NCBI GenBank assembly: GCA_028284665.1
Contig: JANQRG010000006.1
Span: 1 to 64,000 of the forward strand
DNA length: 64,000 nt
Source: Croceivirga sp.
GTDB taxonomy: Bacteria > Bacteroidota > Bacteroidia > Flavobacteriales > Flavobacteriaceae
Reading direction: 5' to 3'
Below the pieces are notes generated by a model. It was not told the origin of the DNA. It did not search any database and was given only the letters and a program-made list of their open reading frames with translations. The position numbers and the translations under genes were made by a program. The stretch's first letter is position 1; every line of letters starts with the position of its first letter. Below, piece after piece: positions 47,086-56,481 of the stretch.

Positions 47086-47157
47086 GAATGGCTCCCCTCC
47101 CCACTTGCCATCATTGCTTTGATCAGCACTTGGGTAGGTTTTTTAAAGGGGAGCTTT
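47086..47157. repeat. Inverted repeat GCTCCCCT / AGGGGAGC between GH3 and galM
   Basis: GGCTCCCCT near 47090 and AGGGGAGC near 47147 are inverted copies about 50 bases apart in the 130-base convergent gap. The arm sequence equals that of the palindrome flanking the DUF559 relic (59578), so this may be a small relative of that repeat, or a two-way terminator. Confidence 0.4.
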
Positions 47158-47202
47158 CTGTTTGCATTCTACAACTAAAATCTCTTGTCCAGGGTAATTT
47201 CC

Positions 47203-48285
47203 TCACAAATCACCCATTGTTTTAAAGTGATAACTACATAGGGAATAGTATTCTTCCCCGGGCTGTAGCACGGTAGAAGGAAAATGAGACTGGTTGGGGC
47301 TGTCCGGATAGTGTTGGGTTTCCAGGCAAAAGGCGGATCGAGGGCCATATTCCTTGTTGTTTTTGCCAATTAAGCCCATGGGTAGATTATTTCCGGTGTA
47401 GAACTGTACCCCAGGGGCATTCGTGAAGACCTCCATGACCCTACCGCTCTCAGGTTCCACTACGGTTGCAGCATGGTTCAGGTCCCCGTTCTTTTTGTTC
47501 AAAACATAGTTATGGTCATAACCTCCGGCGTAGTTCAGTTGCTCATAGGAACTGTCAATGTCTCGTCCGATAGCTTTGGAGGCACCAAAATCCAACGGGG
47601 TATCTTTTAAATTCTGGATTTCCCCGGTGGGGATCAGTGTGGCACCAGAAGGGGTGAATTGGTTCGAGTACAACTGCAATTGGTGATCGAGAATGCTGCC
47701 GTTACCTGCCCCTTTTAAATTAAAATAGCTGTGATTGGTGAGGTTCACAACAGTAGTTTTATCCGTACTGGCCCAATATTCTATTTTTAGCTCATTTTGA
47801 TCTGTTAGCGTATATAACATTCTTATAGTAAGATTTCCGGGATACCCTTCTTCCCCATCCTGAGACAAATACCCCAACTCAAGCGTTTGTGGATCCAATT
47901 GTTTCGCTTGCCAAACTGCTGCGTTAAACCCTTTGGTACCTCCATGAAGGTGGTTCGCCCCATTGTTTTGTACTAAAGTATACTCTTTCCCTTCCAATGC
48001 AAATGCTCCTCCGGCAATACGGTTGGCATAACGCCCTACCGTAGCGCCGAGATAAGAATGATCAGGCCCTAAGTAGCCCTCCAAATCGTCAAAACCTAAG
48101 ACCACATCCTCGAACTTGGAATGGGTGTCGGGTACCCATAAACTAACTAAACTGGCACCATAGTTGGTCACCTGGCATACGGCACCTTGCTGGTTTTGTA
48201 AGGTGAATAAGTCCACTTTTTTGCCGTCTAAAATACGTCTGAAGTTGTCGGCTTCTAGTAAGGAGGGTTTTTGAGGAGGTTTCAT
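47203..48285 (-). CDS. galM: Aldose 1-epimerase
   Basis: A 360-residue mutarotase from the ATG at 48285 (MKPPQKPSLLEADN). Motifs include YGASLVSLWVPD, GRYANRIAGGAF, NNGANHLHGGTKGFNAAVW (catalytic His), LTNHSYFNLKG (second His) and FCLETQHYPDSPNQ (catalytic Glu). There is no signal peptide, so it acts in the cytosol and converts beta to alpha sugar anomers. It converges with the GH3 gene, and together with the Nudix regulator the three form a small sugar-use locus. Confidence 0.93.
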   Translation of the reverse strand: MKPPQKPSLLEADNFRRILDGKKVDLFTLQNQQGAVCQVTNYGASLVSLWVPDTHSKFEDVVLGFDDLEGYLGPDHSYLGATVGRYANRIAGGAFALEGKEYTLVQNNGANHLHGGTKGFNAAVWQAKQLDPQTLELGYLSQDGEEGYPGNLTIRMLYTLTDQNELKIEYWASTDKTTVVNLTNHSYFNLKGAGNGSILDHQLQLYSNQFTPSGATLIPTGEIQNLKDTPLDFGASKAIGRDIDSSYEQLNYAGGYDHNYVLNKKNGDLNHAATVVEPESGRVMEVFTNAPGVQFYTGNNLPMGLIGKNNKEYGPRSAFCLETQHYPDSPNQSHFPSTVLQPGEEYYSLCSYHFKTMGDL

Positions 48286-48487
48286 AGCGATGCAAGATAC
48301 TACAAAGGAGCGGGGGATCATTGTTAAAGGATGATCAAGAAATTTATAGAAAAGTTAGTCTACCTATTTGAAGTTGATTTTCAACATTAGGCCATTCCGA
48401 AATGTGACTGGTATTGCCAATTGAGAAATCCCATAGTTCTTATGAAACATTAGCTTTCTAAAATTTTTTTCGCAGAGCTTTAGGGTT

Positions 48488-50824
48488 CTATTTTTTGAAT
48501 TGCTCTATCAGCATTATGAAATCTTTGTCCCCATTAAAATCTTTCCAGTCTTCATCTTTTTCTACAAAATAGGGTTCTATTTCGTTTCTCGAGAGACTAC
48601 GTTCTAGATATTTCAAAGCATTTTCTTTTTCCCCCTTCAAGGCAAAAACACATGATAGATTATAAGAACTTTCTCCATGTTCAATAGCCTTGTAAAAAAC
48701 TTCAACTGCTTTCTGATACAACTCATTGGCTTCTTTTCCTTCTTTGGTTTTAGCTAAGTCTGCTAAAGCGTTTCCCCAGTTATTAAAGGCTTCGTGTTTG
48801 TCAGGCTTTATGGCAACAGCCTTCTGGAATTTTTCAAATGCCTGATGGTATAATTCATCGGCTTCTTTGCCCTCTTTGGTTTTGGCTGAGTTGACTAAAA
48901 CACCTCCCCAGTTGTTAAAAGCTTCGTGCAATTCCGGTTCAATCTCAATAGCCTTCTGGAATTTTTCAAATGCTTGACGGTACAATTCATCGGCTTCTTT
49001 TCCTTCCTTGATTTCGGCTAACTTTCCTAAATCAGTTCCCCAATTGTAGAATGCCCTATGATAGTCTGGTTTGATTTCTACAGCCTTTTGGTACTGCTCG
49101 AAAGCCTGATGATACAAATCATCGGCTTCCTTCCCTGTTTTGGTTTTGGCTAAGTCGGTCAAGTGATATGCCCAGTTGTAAAATGCCCTGTGATAGTCTG
49201 GTTTGATCTCTGTAGCCCTTTGGTACTGCTCAAAAGCCTGATGATACAATTCATCGGCTTCTTTTCCTTTTTTGGTTTTGGCTAAGTTTCCCAGATCAGT
49301 CCCCCAATTGTTAAATGCTACGTATTTGTCTGGTTTTATCTTAGTAGCCTCATTATATTTTTCAAATGCTTGGTGATACAACTCATCGGCTTCTTTTCCC
49401 TCCTTGGTTTTGGCTAAGTTTCCCAGATCAGTTCCCCAATTGAACAACGCCTCATGAAGGTCTGGTTTTATCTCAACAGCCTTATTGAATTTTTCAAATG
49501 CTTGGTGATACAAATCATCGGCTTCTTTTCCTTCATTACTTTTGGCTAAGTTTCCTAAATTATTTCCCCAATTGTTAAGAGCTTCATATTTATCTGGTTT
49601 TATTGCAATAGCCTTTTCGTATTTTCCGATTGCTTTCTGATACAAATCATTGGCTTCTTTTCCTTCCTTGGTTTTGGCTAAGTTTCCCAAATCAATTCCC
49701 CAGGACAAATACAATTCTGCTAGCAAAGAATTTACATCCTGGTCATTAATTTGCTTTGCTCTTTCTTCGATCCTGATAACACCTTGTTGGTCATAGTTTT
49801 CGGAAATCAGTAAATCTATAATATCCTTTTTCAATTTATCCGCATGTAATTCAGCCTCATCAAGTATTACATTTTCCTTTTTCTCGAATTGACGAATTGA
49901 TTTGGTAACGTCCTTTTTCGCCATTTCTAAACGTTCCTTCACTCCCTTAAAATGCTCTTCATCATTAATGTCATTAATTTCGTTTAACATTGCCTGTAAA
50001 GACGAAAACGGTTTATCAAGGATTTCGGGTTGCGTTAAACCCAGAATATCATTAAGTTTAAGCATGAAGGCGTCTGCATCGTAACCCTTTATCAAAGAGG
50101 CATTGGTATTAGGGGTAGTTAGGAATTCCTGAACTCTTTGGCTTGGAGGATCCTCCCTATAGCCAACCCAATAGAGTCCATTATCAAACCTTCCTAATTC
50201 TTTAATGTGTTCAAAAACGGGATCGGACCCACTATATCCAATAAATATCCAGGGTCTTTCATTCTTTATACTATCAAAGATTCTTGGTAAAATCGATTTC
50301 ACCTTCTCCATTTCATCCTCGGTATTTAGTAACCATAATCCATGGTGTTGGCCATGTAAGTATACCACAGATCCTATTTTGAAAGTTGTTGTTGTTAGGT
50401 CCTTTAGAATGGCCATGTCGTAGGTGGATGGGAATTCGTTAAATAGCGATAACGCCCTGAGCATCAAATTGTCAAAATTTACCGTTAGCACATAATCGAC
50501 AAATCCACTTTTCATTAATTGAGCAAGGTAAATATGGGTTACATTGATTTTAGCCTCATCAATATATTTTTTTAAAAGTTCGTTTCTTTGATGGGGTAAT
50601 AGGCACTCCATTAGTTTAGAATAGTACTGTTCTTTTTCATTTAGTTTTTTAATAAAGGGGCTATTCTGATACTTATTCAGGATGTCTTTTGTGATGTCCC
50701 TAGCCAAAGGTATATTCCCGGTTACTGAAGCCCCAGCTCCGAGAAAGAATATAGGTTGTGGTTTGTTGTTATCCTTGGCTTGTTGAATTAGATATGCTAA
50801 CTCTTCAATAGTTATTTCTTTCAT
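48488..50824 (-). CDS. SIR2-like domain protein with eight TPR-type repeats
   Basis: A 778-residue protein. Residues ~22-265 form a SIR2-like Rossmann domain: FFLGAGASVTGN (29-33 core), LTVNFDNLM (113-121), VVYLHGQHHG with candidate catalytic His157, and FIGYSGSDP. A coiled region follows, then eight 44-residue TPR-type repeats (~375-726) with the frame WG..L..LAKTKEGKEADELY, and a C-terminal cap. SIR2 fused to repeats is a known build of NAD-depleting antiphage proteins (Thoeris and SIR2-APAZ are relatives in principle). Base composition is clearly richer in A+T than its neighbours, and the gene stands alone, both suggesting acquisition. A defence role is inference. Confidence 0.85.
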   Translation of the reverse strand: MKEITIEELAYLIQQAKDNNKPQPIFFLGAGASVTGNIPLARDITKDILNKYQNSPFIKKLNEKEQYYSKLMECLLPHQRNELLKKYIDEAKINVTHIYLAQLMKSGFVDYVLTVNFDNLMLRALSLFNEFPSTYDMAILKDLTTTTFKIGSVVYLHGQHHGLWLLNTEDEMEKVKSILPRIFDSIKNERPWIFIGYSGSDPVFEHIKELGRFDNGLYWVGYREDPPSQRVQEFLTTPNTNASLIKGYDADAFMLKLNDILGLTQPEILDKPFSSLQAMLNEINDINDEEHFKGVKERLEMAKKDVTKSIRQFEKKENVILDEAELHADKLKKDIIDLLISENYDQQGVIRIEERAKQINDQDVNSLLAELYLSWGIDLGNLAKTKEGKEANDLYQKAIGKYEKAIAIKPDKYEALNNWGNNLGNLAKSNEGKEADDLYHQAFEKFNKAVEIKPDLHEALFNWGTDLGNLAKTKEGKEADELYHQAFEKYNEATKIKPDKYVAFNNWGTDLGNLAKTKKGKEADELYHQAFEQYQRATEIKPDYHRAFYNWAYHLTDLAKTKTGKEADDLYHQAFEQYQKAVEIKPDYHRAFYNWGTDLGKLAEIKEGKEADELYRQAFEKFQKAIEIEPELHEAFNNWGGVLVNSAKTKEGKEADELYHQAFEKFQKAVAIKPDKHEAFNNWGNALADLAKTKEGKEANELYQKAVEVFYKAIEHGESSYNLSCVFALKGEKENALKYLERSLSRNEIEPYFVEKDEDWKDFNGDKDFIMLIEQFKK
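48647..49702 (-). repeat. Tandem array of eight 132-bp coding repeats
   Basis: Eight in-frame units of 132 bp (44 codons) encode the TPR part of the SIR2-like protein. Phrases such as LAKTKEGKEADELYHQAFEK recur with few changes, and the underlying DNA is also near-identical in places. Such an array can gain or lose units by recombination, so its length may differ between strains. It is not a CRISPR array, because units are adjacent and coding. Confidence 0.85.
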
Positions 50825-50989
50825 TTTTACTTACTCTTTTTCACATTGAGTGCTATCGCAGAATGAGTGCTAGAGTCTCTCTTTTTTACGGAGTAACTTT
50901 TGGGGGAAGATCCAGCTTCTAATTTAAAGGATAATGTCTAAAGCTTTTTCACTTTTATCCTTAAAAAAACCGGGGTTTTTCTGCAATTT

Positions 50990-52192
50990 TTAATCGTTTT
51001 TTTGAAACAACGCAATCAACCCAAATACTGGCCCCACTGCTAATACCAAAAAAAGCCATTTGGGCGAAACAACCCATTGTAAATACGTTACTAGTTGGAT
51101 ACTGAAAATGGTAATTGCAAAACCAATACAATTCACTATGGTCAGTGCAGTGCCTTTGATGGTTGCCGGGGCATTTTTGGCTACCAGGGTAGAAAAGAGC
51201 GGGGAGTCGGCAATGACCACCATGCCCCAAAACAGCAAAAAGGTCACAAACCAGCCGGGATAGGGCAGGACAAACATCAGGGGGAAGAGCAGGCAACAGC
51301 TGCCTGACAATGCCAACGCCCCTCCGGCAGTTCGTTTCTCTCCCAATTTTTGCGAAATAAACCCACCTAAGACACAAGCTAACCCGCCAATGGCAATGAC
51401 GGCAAAGGAATGTAGCGCTACCGAAAAGGTTACGCTGGGATGGTACTCTGCATAGGTAACCAGCATTACCGGAACAAAAGCCCATACGGTATACAGTTCC
51501 CACATATGCCCGAAATACCCAAAGGCAGCGGAGCGAAATGTCTTTTCCCGAAATATGGTAAAACAGGCCGTCAGTTGCAGTTGTTGACTCGCCTTACGAT
51601 AAGGGCCATCAGGTACACCGCCGACAATCAGAAATCCCCCTAACACTGCCAGGCTAGATGTTGCAAGTATTACCCCTTTCCATGGCAAAGCGACGGAAAC
51701 GCCTTTGAGTAAATGGGGCAAGGCGGTTCCCAGGACGAGCGCGCCCACCAAAAAACTCAAGGATTTTCCCAAGCCCTTATCAAAATGGTCGGCGGCAATT
51801 TTCATTCCTACCGGGTAGATCCCGGCCAGGAAAAATCCAGTCAAAAAACGGCATACTATAATGGAAGTGAAACTATTCCCCTCCCATAAGATGCCCAGGT
51901 TGCACAAGGCGCCCAACAGTGCACTTACAAGAAACACTTTTGAAGGCGAAAAACGGTCGGTTAGGGTAAAGATGGCAAAGAGCAAGGTGCCCGTAATAAA
52001 ACCTAACTGTACTGCGGAGGTCAAATGTCCAAGGGCGTAAGTGGGCAGATTAAAGGTATGGATAAGGTCTTCCATTACCCCGTTCCCGGCAAACCACAGA
52101 GAGGTACAACAGAATTGGGCGATAACTATACAAGGGAGAATATGCGGGGCGGGTTTTGTCAAAGGATGATGCTTTTTGCTGACGTTCAACAT
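50990..52192 (-). CDS. MFS transporter
   Basis: A 400-residue membrane protein from the ATG at 52192 (MLNVSKKHHPLTKPAPHILP). The longer frame to 52237 overlaps the neighbouring gene too far. Twelve membrane segments are visible. The MFS loop between helices 2 and 3 reads FTLTDRFSPSKVFLVSALLG, and FLTGFFLAGIYPVGMKIAAD matches helix 4 of the family. The substrate cannot be predicted. Its start overlaps the end of the VOC gene by 7 bases, so the three genes 53633-50990 form one operon. Confidence 0.85.
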   Translation of the reverse strand: MLNVSKKHHPLTKPAPHILPCIVIAQFCCTSLWFAGNGVMEDLIHTFNLPTYALGHLTSAVQLGFITGTLLFAIFTLTDRFSPSKVFLVSALLGALCNLGILWEGNSFTSIIVCRFLTGFFLAGIYPVGMKIAADHFDKGLGKSLSFLVGALVLGTALPHLLKGVSVALPWKGVILATSSLAVLGGFLIVGGVPDGPYRKASQQLQLTACFTIFREKTFRSAAFGYFGHMWELYTVWAFVPVMLVTYAEYHPSVTFSVALHSFAVIAIGGLACVLGGFISQKLGEKRTAGGALALSGSCCLLFPLMFVLPYPGWFVTFLLFWGMVVIADSPLFSTLVAKNAPATIKGTALTIVNCIGFAITIFSIQLVTYLQWVVSPKWLFLVLAVGPVFGLIALFQKND

Positions 52193-53229
52193 AGGTCTTG
52201 CCCTACTGGAGTTGCAAATGAAGCGGCCCAAAACCACCCCGGATACAAATAATACAATACACTATACACTCCAAGGAAAGCCCACAACACAAGCACCACC
52301 CAAAACAGCACCGGATGTTGGACTTTTGAAATGGGTTCGAATAAATGGGTCTGACCGGAGCGCAGGTCCATAATCACCCAAAGGGTAAAGAAGATACCCC
52401 AGATCCAGGCCCATCCTGTCACCAGGCTAATGATAATCAATCCCAACCCTATCGAGGCCCTCCATTTGAAAGGCTTCTCGAATCGGGATTTCTTAGGAAA
52501 GATGCTGCTGTCTACTATGGGAACCACATGGAAAAAAGCACCGAAAGGATCTGCCAATGCAGTGAAATGGTTATCCTCAAAAACCAGGGAACCTCCGTTT
52601 TCCAGCACACTTTTTTTAGTGGTGGCGGTGTCTCGCACAGCAAAAAATACTCCCCAGTACTCGTATTTCCCTTTTAGGGTGTTACTTACCTCCCGAACCG
52701 CTCCTATTTGCTGTTGCGAGGAATCCAAAATAAAGCGGCGACCGTTTTGAGCAGGAGCGAACGTCCAGTGAAACAGAGTTTCGTAGAAGGGGCTAATCCT
52801 GGAGAAGTCTGAAATGAACAACTCATTCCACACCAAAGCATTCTTGGTATTTTTAAAGCGACTGTTCAACTGATCTCCCTCGTAGACGGTAAAACCCGCA
52901 CCGAGCGGATCCCGGATCAAGGCAACTTTTCCGATAGGGTTTTCAGTGTCAACCAGTTCAATGATCCCACCTAGGGTTTTGGCTCTTGCTACTGTGTCTT
53001 CTACACTTTCCACACGGATATAGCTCATCCAGAAAGAAGGCATATTCATGTCCTTAAACTTCCTGGGTGTTTCGTAAAGGCCCGAAATTTGCTTGTTGCC
53101 ATAATGTGCCAAATAATAGCGGCCATCTTCCGTATAGTATTCCCAGTTAAAAACAGCGGAATAAAAATTTTTAGCTATGGTGAGCTCGTAGGTTGAGAGA
53201 TCAGCAAAAACAAAGTGGTTTTCCATCAT
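52186..53229 (-). CDS. Two VOC domains fused to membrane helices
   Basis: A 347-residue protein. Two vicinal-oxygen-chelate (glyoxalase-like) domains are at ~1-120 (HFVFADLSTYELTIAKNFYS, IGKVALIRDPLGAGFTVYEG) and ~125-230 (VWNELFISDFSRISPFYETL, NHFTALADPFGAFFHVV). The C-terminal ~100 residues contain about three membrane helices (GLGLIIISLVTGWAWIWGIF, FWVVLVLWAFLGVYSVLYYL). VOC domains tethered to the membrane are uncommon. The ATG overlaps the stop of the upstream gene by four bases (ATGA). Confidence 0.75.
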   Translation of the reverse strand: MMENHFVFADLSTYELTIAKNFYSAVFNWEYYTEDGRYYLAHYGNKQISGLYETPRKFKDMNMPSFWMSYIRVESVEDTVARAKTLGGIIELVDTENPIGKVALIRDPLGAGFTVYEGDQLNSRFKNTKNALVWNELFISDFSRISPFYETLFHWTFAPAQNGRRFILDSSQQQIGAVREVSNTLKGKYEYWGVFFAVRDTATTKKSVLENGGSLVFEDNHFTALADPFGAFFHVVPIVDSSIFPKKSRFEKPFKWRASIGLGLIIISLVTGWAWIWGIFFTLWVIMDLRSGQTHLFEPISKVQHPVLFWVVLVLWAFLGVYSVLYYLYPGWFWAASFATPVGQDLC

Positions 53230-53633
53230 GGTGTTGCTTTTTTCTTCAGAAAGCTACTGCCCAGCGTAATACCAATAACAACTTGAAACACCACACTGGA
53301 TACCCAACTTATCCGGAACCACATCGGGAGGGGTTGCATGGGACCAAGCGCTGCAAAACCGTCAATGACTAAGCCTATTCCCAAAAAAATAAACCATAGC
53401 ACCAGAGCCGTTCTTCGGGCAATTAGTACGGCTACGAATGGTCCCATAATCCCTGCTACAAAAGCCGAGGACAGGGCTCCCACTTGCGGTAAGGGAGCAT
53501 ACGGAAGGTTTTTTGGCCCCCAGGTGATGCCATTGGCTTTCCAGAGTTGGGTAAGCCCAGCCTGTACTAAGAATACAGTGAGAATTCCAGCAAGGATGGC
53601 GACGACCAAACGCCAGGTGGGAGAAATTGTCAT
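53226..53633 (-). CDS. Four-TM membrane protein of unknown function
   Basis: A 135-residue protein with four hydrophobic segments (~8-27, ~50-70, ~75-93, ~108-127) and a Lys-rich tail. No family recognised. It is first in an operon with the VOC-membrane fusion and the MFS transporter, coupled by ATGA overlap. The trio may work together at the membrane. Confidence 0.65.
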   Translation of the reverse strand: MTISPTWRLVVAILAGILTVFLVQAGLTQLWKANGITWGPKNLPYAPLPQVGALSSAFVAGIMGPFVAVLIARRTALVLWFIFLGIGLVIDGFAALGPMQPLPMWFRISWVSSVVFQVVIGITLGSSFLKKKATP

Positions 53634-53825
53634 GGAAACTTTGCTGCGTTTACTTGCAGTGCTTTAAGGTAAATAAAATGGATGGTATTTCAAGGACTTC
53701 AAAAACTGCTTGTCCGTCCTCAATGGAGGAGGTCCAATTTTGATCTTTGGATTCTTGCGTACTCCCTTCGACTCCTCTTAATTAGTACACAAGAATGAAA
53801 GAACACACTATTTTCTTGGGATGTC

Positions 53826-53846
53826 ATTCCGCACCTGTTGCGGAAT
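53826..53846. repeat. REP-like hairpin ATTCCGC-N7-GCGGAAT
   Basis: A perfect 7-bp inverted repeat preceded by GATGTC and followed by CCA, in the gene-free stretch 53634-53917. It has the form of the widespread REP-like unit GTCATTCCGC...GCGGAATC. The same gap holds CTTGTCCGTCCTC...GAGGAGG (about 53722-53746), similar to degenerate copies near 56290 and 63290. Confidence 0.5.
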
Positions 53847-53917
53847 CCATTTTTAAGATAAAAGTATCTGCATTCCTAACTCCTTGTGGTTTAATTTGAA
53901 ATGACTGTTCGGATACA

Positions 53918-55249
53918 CTATTCCTGCGGTAAGGGCTGTAGAAAATGCGTTACGGCATATTCCCCAATCGCTGTCCCCAACCGATGCCCTTCTTCGGAAT
54001 CGTATCGAAAGTGGATACCAAGGTAGACCCGGGACATTGATGCTTCCAATCCCGCTTCCGAAAAACTAGAGAACGAGCGAATAGGGGGTTCCATAGCGAC
54101 CTTTTCTGAAAATGGTCCTGCCTGTTCTACTTCCGGTGTGGACATGACAAAAGTGTACCCATCTCCTGTACCAAGTGTGGTAGCCAAAACTCGCATGGCT
54201 GCTGAGCTGGCCGTTCCGTGGGCGGAGGGATAGGAAGGAAAGGCATAGGTGTGTTGGTGAAGGTTGTTCCACCCCGGATCGGGTTGGGTATCCGGGTTTT
54301 CGTCATGTTCCGCCCAGCGGATCGCCGTATAGGGCCGCCAATGGTTATAGTGAAATTTGTTGTCAAAGACGTTGATATAGGCATCATAGACCGCCATATT
54401 CATCAGTGCAAAAGCACGGGTCGCTTCCCATAGGTTAAGCTGTTCTTTTACCACCAGGTCCCTGGCCAGTCGGTTGTGCGAATTTTCTACAAAGTCCTTC
54501 CACCACATTGCCAGATGTGCCTGGTCTTCCGTCCGGGTAGTACTTTGCCGGGCCCCTACTTCTTTTACCTCATTGAACGCCTGAGCATAGGTGGCGCTGG
54601 GAATCTCGGGTGGAGGTGGAGACCGAAAGTGGTCCTGCGAAGGGAGCATAAAAGGTTGGGCCAAAGCCCAACCCGCTCCAAATACAAAACCTTCCGGGGT
54701 ACCACTATGCTCGTTAAATTCGGCATATACCCCGGGAGCCATGGGATGCCAGGTATATTCCGCTTCCCCGTTCCAGGCGTCGCCTTGCCGTTCGTCGAGG
54801 AGTTTGGCCGCAGCTGCTTCTCCCAACGTCTTCGCCGCCCCAATTTCAGCTTTGGGTAAGGTATCCAGGCAACGTTCCAGGGCTTCGTGCAGTTCCGGTT
54901 TATGATCAGGGTAATGGGTAACAGCTATCGCATAAAGCGCATGGGCAACGGTTGCTACAGGGTGGGCTTCCAAGGATTCGCCATGATACGTATAGTAACT
55001 GTATTGAGGTGCCAGGGTGTTTAACGCGTCATGCGCTGCCAAATGCATCATCGTTGCGGTACGTAGTCCTTTCAAGGTAAGCAGACCGTCTTCAGCAGTT
55101 GCCAGAGCCATCACCTTTTCGTTCCAGGCAAGTAATACCTCGGGGCCGTAGTCTTGCACCCGGAGCGCTTTTTTGCCGCAGTTAATCAGTAAAAGGAACA
55201 GTAGGATGAGGAGCTGGAGTTTTCCATTCGTGATACGAAAGTATTTCAT
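53918..55249 (-). CDS. Vanadium haloperoxidase/PAP2-like lipoprotein
   Basis: A 443-residue lipoprotein (lipobox LINC, Cys23). The C-terminal half contains the vanadate/phosphate pocket shared by vanadium haloperoxidases and PAP2 phosphatases: FHYNHWRPYTAIRWAE (Arg), FPSYPSAHGTASSAAM (Ser, His) and SRVYLGIHFRYDSEEGHRLG (Arg and His). Most bacterial members with this length and domain order are annotated as vanadium-dependent haloperoxidase-like, but halogenating activity cannot be told from phosphatase by sequence. It is divergent from an AraC-type regulator, 146 bases apart. Confidence 0.85.
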   Translation of the reverse strand: MKYFRITNGKLQLLILLFLLLINCGKKALRVQDYGPEVLLAWNEKVMALATAEDGLLTLKGLRTATMMHLAAHDALNTLAPQYSYYTYHGESLEAHPVATVAHALYAIAVTHYPDHKPELHEALERCLDTLPKAEIGAAKTLGEAAAAKLLDERQGDAWNGEAEYTWHPMAPGVYAEFNEHSGTPEGFVFGAGWALAQPFMLPSQDHFRSPPPPEIPSATYAQAFNEVKEVGARQSTTRTEDQAHLAMWWKDFVENSHNRLARDLVVKEQLNLWEATRAFALMNMAVYDAYINVFDNKFHYNHWRPYTAIRWAEHDENPDTQPDPGWNNLHQHTYAFPSYPSAHGTASSAAMRVLATTLGTGDGYTFVMSTPEVEQAGPFSEKVAMEPPIRSFSSFSEAGLEASMSRVYLGIHFRYDSEEGHRLGTAIGEYAVTHFLQPLPQE

Positions 55250-55395
55250 ACTGGAAGTGGTTTAGGTAGCAGTCCGGCAAAAACGCTGATAAGAAGATAG
55301 TTAAATAGTTGACTACTAGTACGGTAAAATGTATAGCTCGCAGTATTTCGTGTTTTTTTGGAAGGAATTGGCGGTTTCCTTAATTTGTAGCAGCT

Positions 55396-56253
55396 ATGAC
55401 AAGAGACATTATCGATATCAACGATTTTACCATCCTGGTGGAGGAAGCAGCATCCGATAGGGTGATTGTTGATTCCTGTTATTTTGATGAGCCCATGATC
55501 GCAGTGGCGTTTTATGGTTCCGGCAATGTGCACCTGTCCATGAATTTTAGGGAGCATAAAATGGCATATGAGCATACCAAAGGGCTTGCACTTTCTTTTT
55601 ATGCTGATGAGACTGTAGAATGTGTGCACACCGTCTCGCCGGATAAACCCTTACAATGTCTTGTGATTGCTACAGCACCCCGAAACCTGGAACTGTTACC
55701 CAATAATGAAGGGGAGCTGTTTACGGAACTGCTGGACCAATTAGTGCGACCCAAGGCCCCTTATGTTGAGGGTCCGCGCTTTTTTATGACGCCTGAGATG
55801 CAGTATATTGTGGATCAGATCTTTTCCAATCAGTATGAAGGGAAAGCCAAGATGATGTTCTTCCGCAGTCAGATCACGGCCTTATTATCCCACTTTTTCT
55901 GGCAATTGTCAACCCTAAAAACAACAGAGATCAAAAGTTCGGAACGGGAAAAACTGTTGCAGGTAAAAGAAATCCTTTCCGAAAACCTGGACACCCCACC
56001 TTCGCTGAACGAACTCTCCCGCCAGATCGGACTTAATACCTTCAAATTGAAAAAGGAGTTTAAAGCATTGTTTGGTGTTCCTGTATTTAAGTATCTGCAA
56101 AATGAGCGTATGATCAGGGCTCATGAATTGATCCGAAGTGAACAGGCTACGGTTCAAGAGGCCGCCTGGCATGTGGGTTATGACAGCCTGAGTTCCTTTT
56201 CCAATGCGTTCACTAAAAAATTTGGCTTCCGTCCCAGTGAGGTTAAAGTGTAA
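55396..56253 (+). CDS. AraC-family transcriptional regulator
   Basis: A 285-residue regulator without membrane segments. The N-terminal ~170 residues form a PchR-like sensing domain. The C-terminal AraC helix-turn-helix pair reads LNELSRQIGLNTFKLKKEFK and AWHVGYDSLSSFSNAFTKKF. The start ATG follows a TTAATTTG box by about ten bases. Neighbours are the haloperoxidase-like gene (divergent) and, beyond the PAL/GIY-YIG insertion, a three-gene operon whose promoter carries AraC-spaced direct repeats (57276-57313), making it a likely target. Confidence 0.87.
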   Translation: MTRDIIDINDFTILVEEAASDRVIVDSCYFDEPMIAVAFYGSGNVHLSMNFREHKMAYEHTKGLALSFYADETVECVHTVSPDKPLQCLVIATAPRNLELLPNNEGELFTELLDQLVRPKAPYVEGPRFFMTPEMQYIVDQIFSNQYEGKAKMMFFRSQITALLSHFFWQLSTLKTTEIKSSEREKLLQVKEILSENLDTPPSLNELSRQIGLNTFKLKKEFKALFGVPVFKYLQNERMIRAHELIRSEQATVQEAAWHVGYDSLSSFSNAFTKKFGFRPSEVKV

Positions 56254-56339
56254 TTCCGAATGGTCTGCCCATCTTGGTAGGCTTGTCCACCTCCGGTAGG
56301 AGAAATCTAATTCATGAAAACCTAACAGTTAGAAGAGTG

Positions 56340-56461
56340 AGATTTCTCACGCTCCTATTGCTCTGCAATCTCCGGTTCGAAATGACTGTATATGGGAAAA
56401 ATCAATTACGGATACTTTTAGTCATTTCGAAATGAGGAGAAGAACGACGATTGAGAAATCT
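56340..56461. repeat. PAL element A (cloverleaf palindrome) upstream of GIY-YIG
   Basis: 122 bp bounded by AGATTTCTCA and TGAGAAATCT (perfect 10-bp outer stem). Inside, TTCGAAATGACT (56376-56387) pairs with AGTCATTTCGAA (56420-56431). A small left hairpin ATTGC-tct-GCAAT sits between outer and central stems. The loop of the central arm is identical to that of element C. It ends 20 bases before the GIY-YIG ATG. Confidence 0.85.
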
Positions 56462-56481
56462 AAAAAAGCTACTTTTAAAGA

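Noticed and set aside
48647-49702. Regular 132-bp repeats that could look like a CRISPR array or minisatellite
   Set aside because: Units are adjacent, in frame and encode TPR-type repeats of the SIR2-like protein. There are no unique spacers and no cas genes.
50961-51503. A 180-codon minus-strand frame within the MFS gene
   Set aside because: It is rich in Cys, Arg and His, lacks family features, and overlaps the clear transporter frame.
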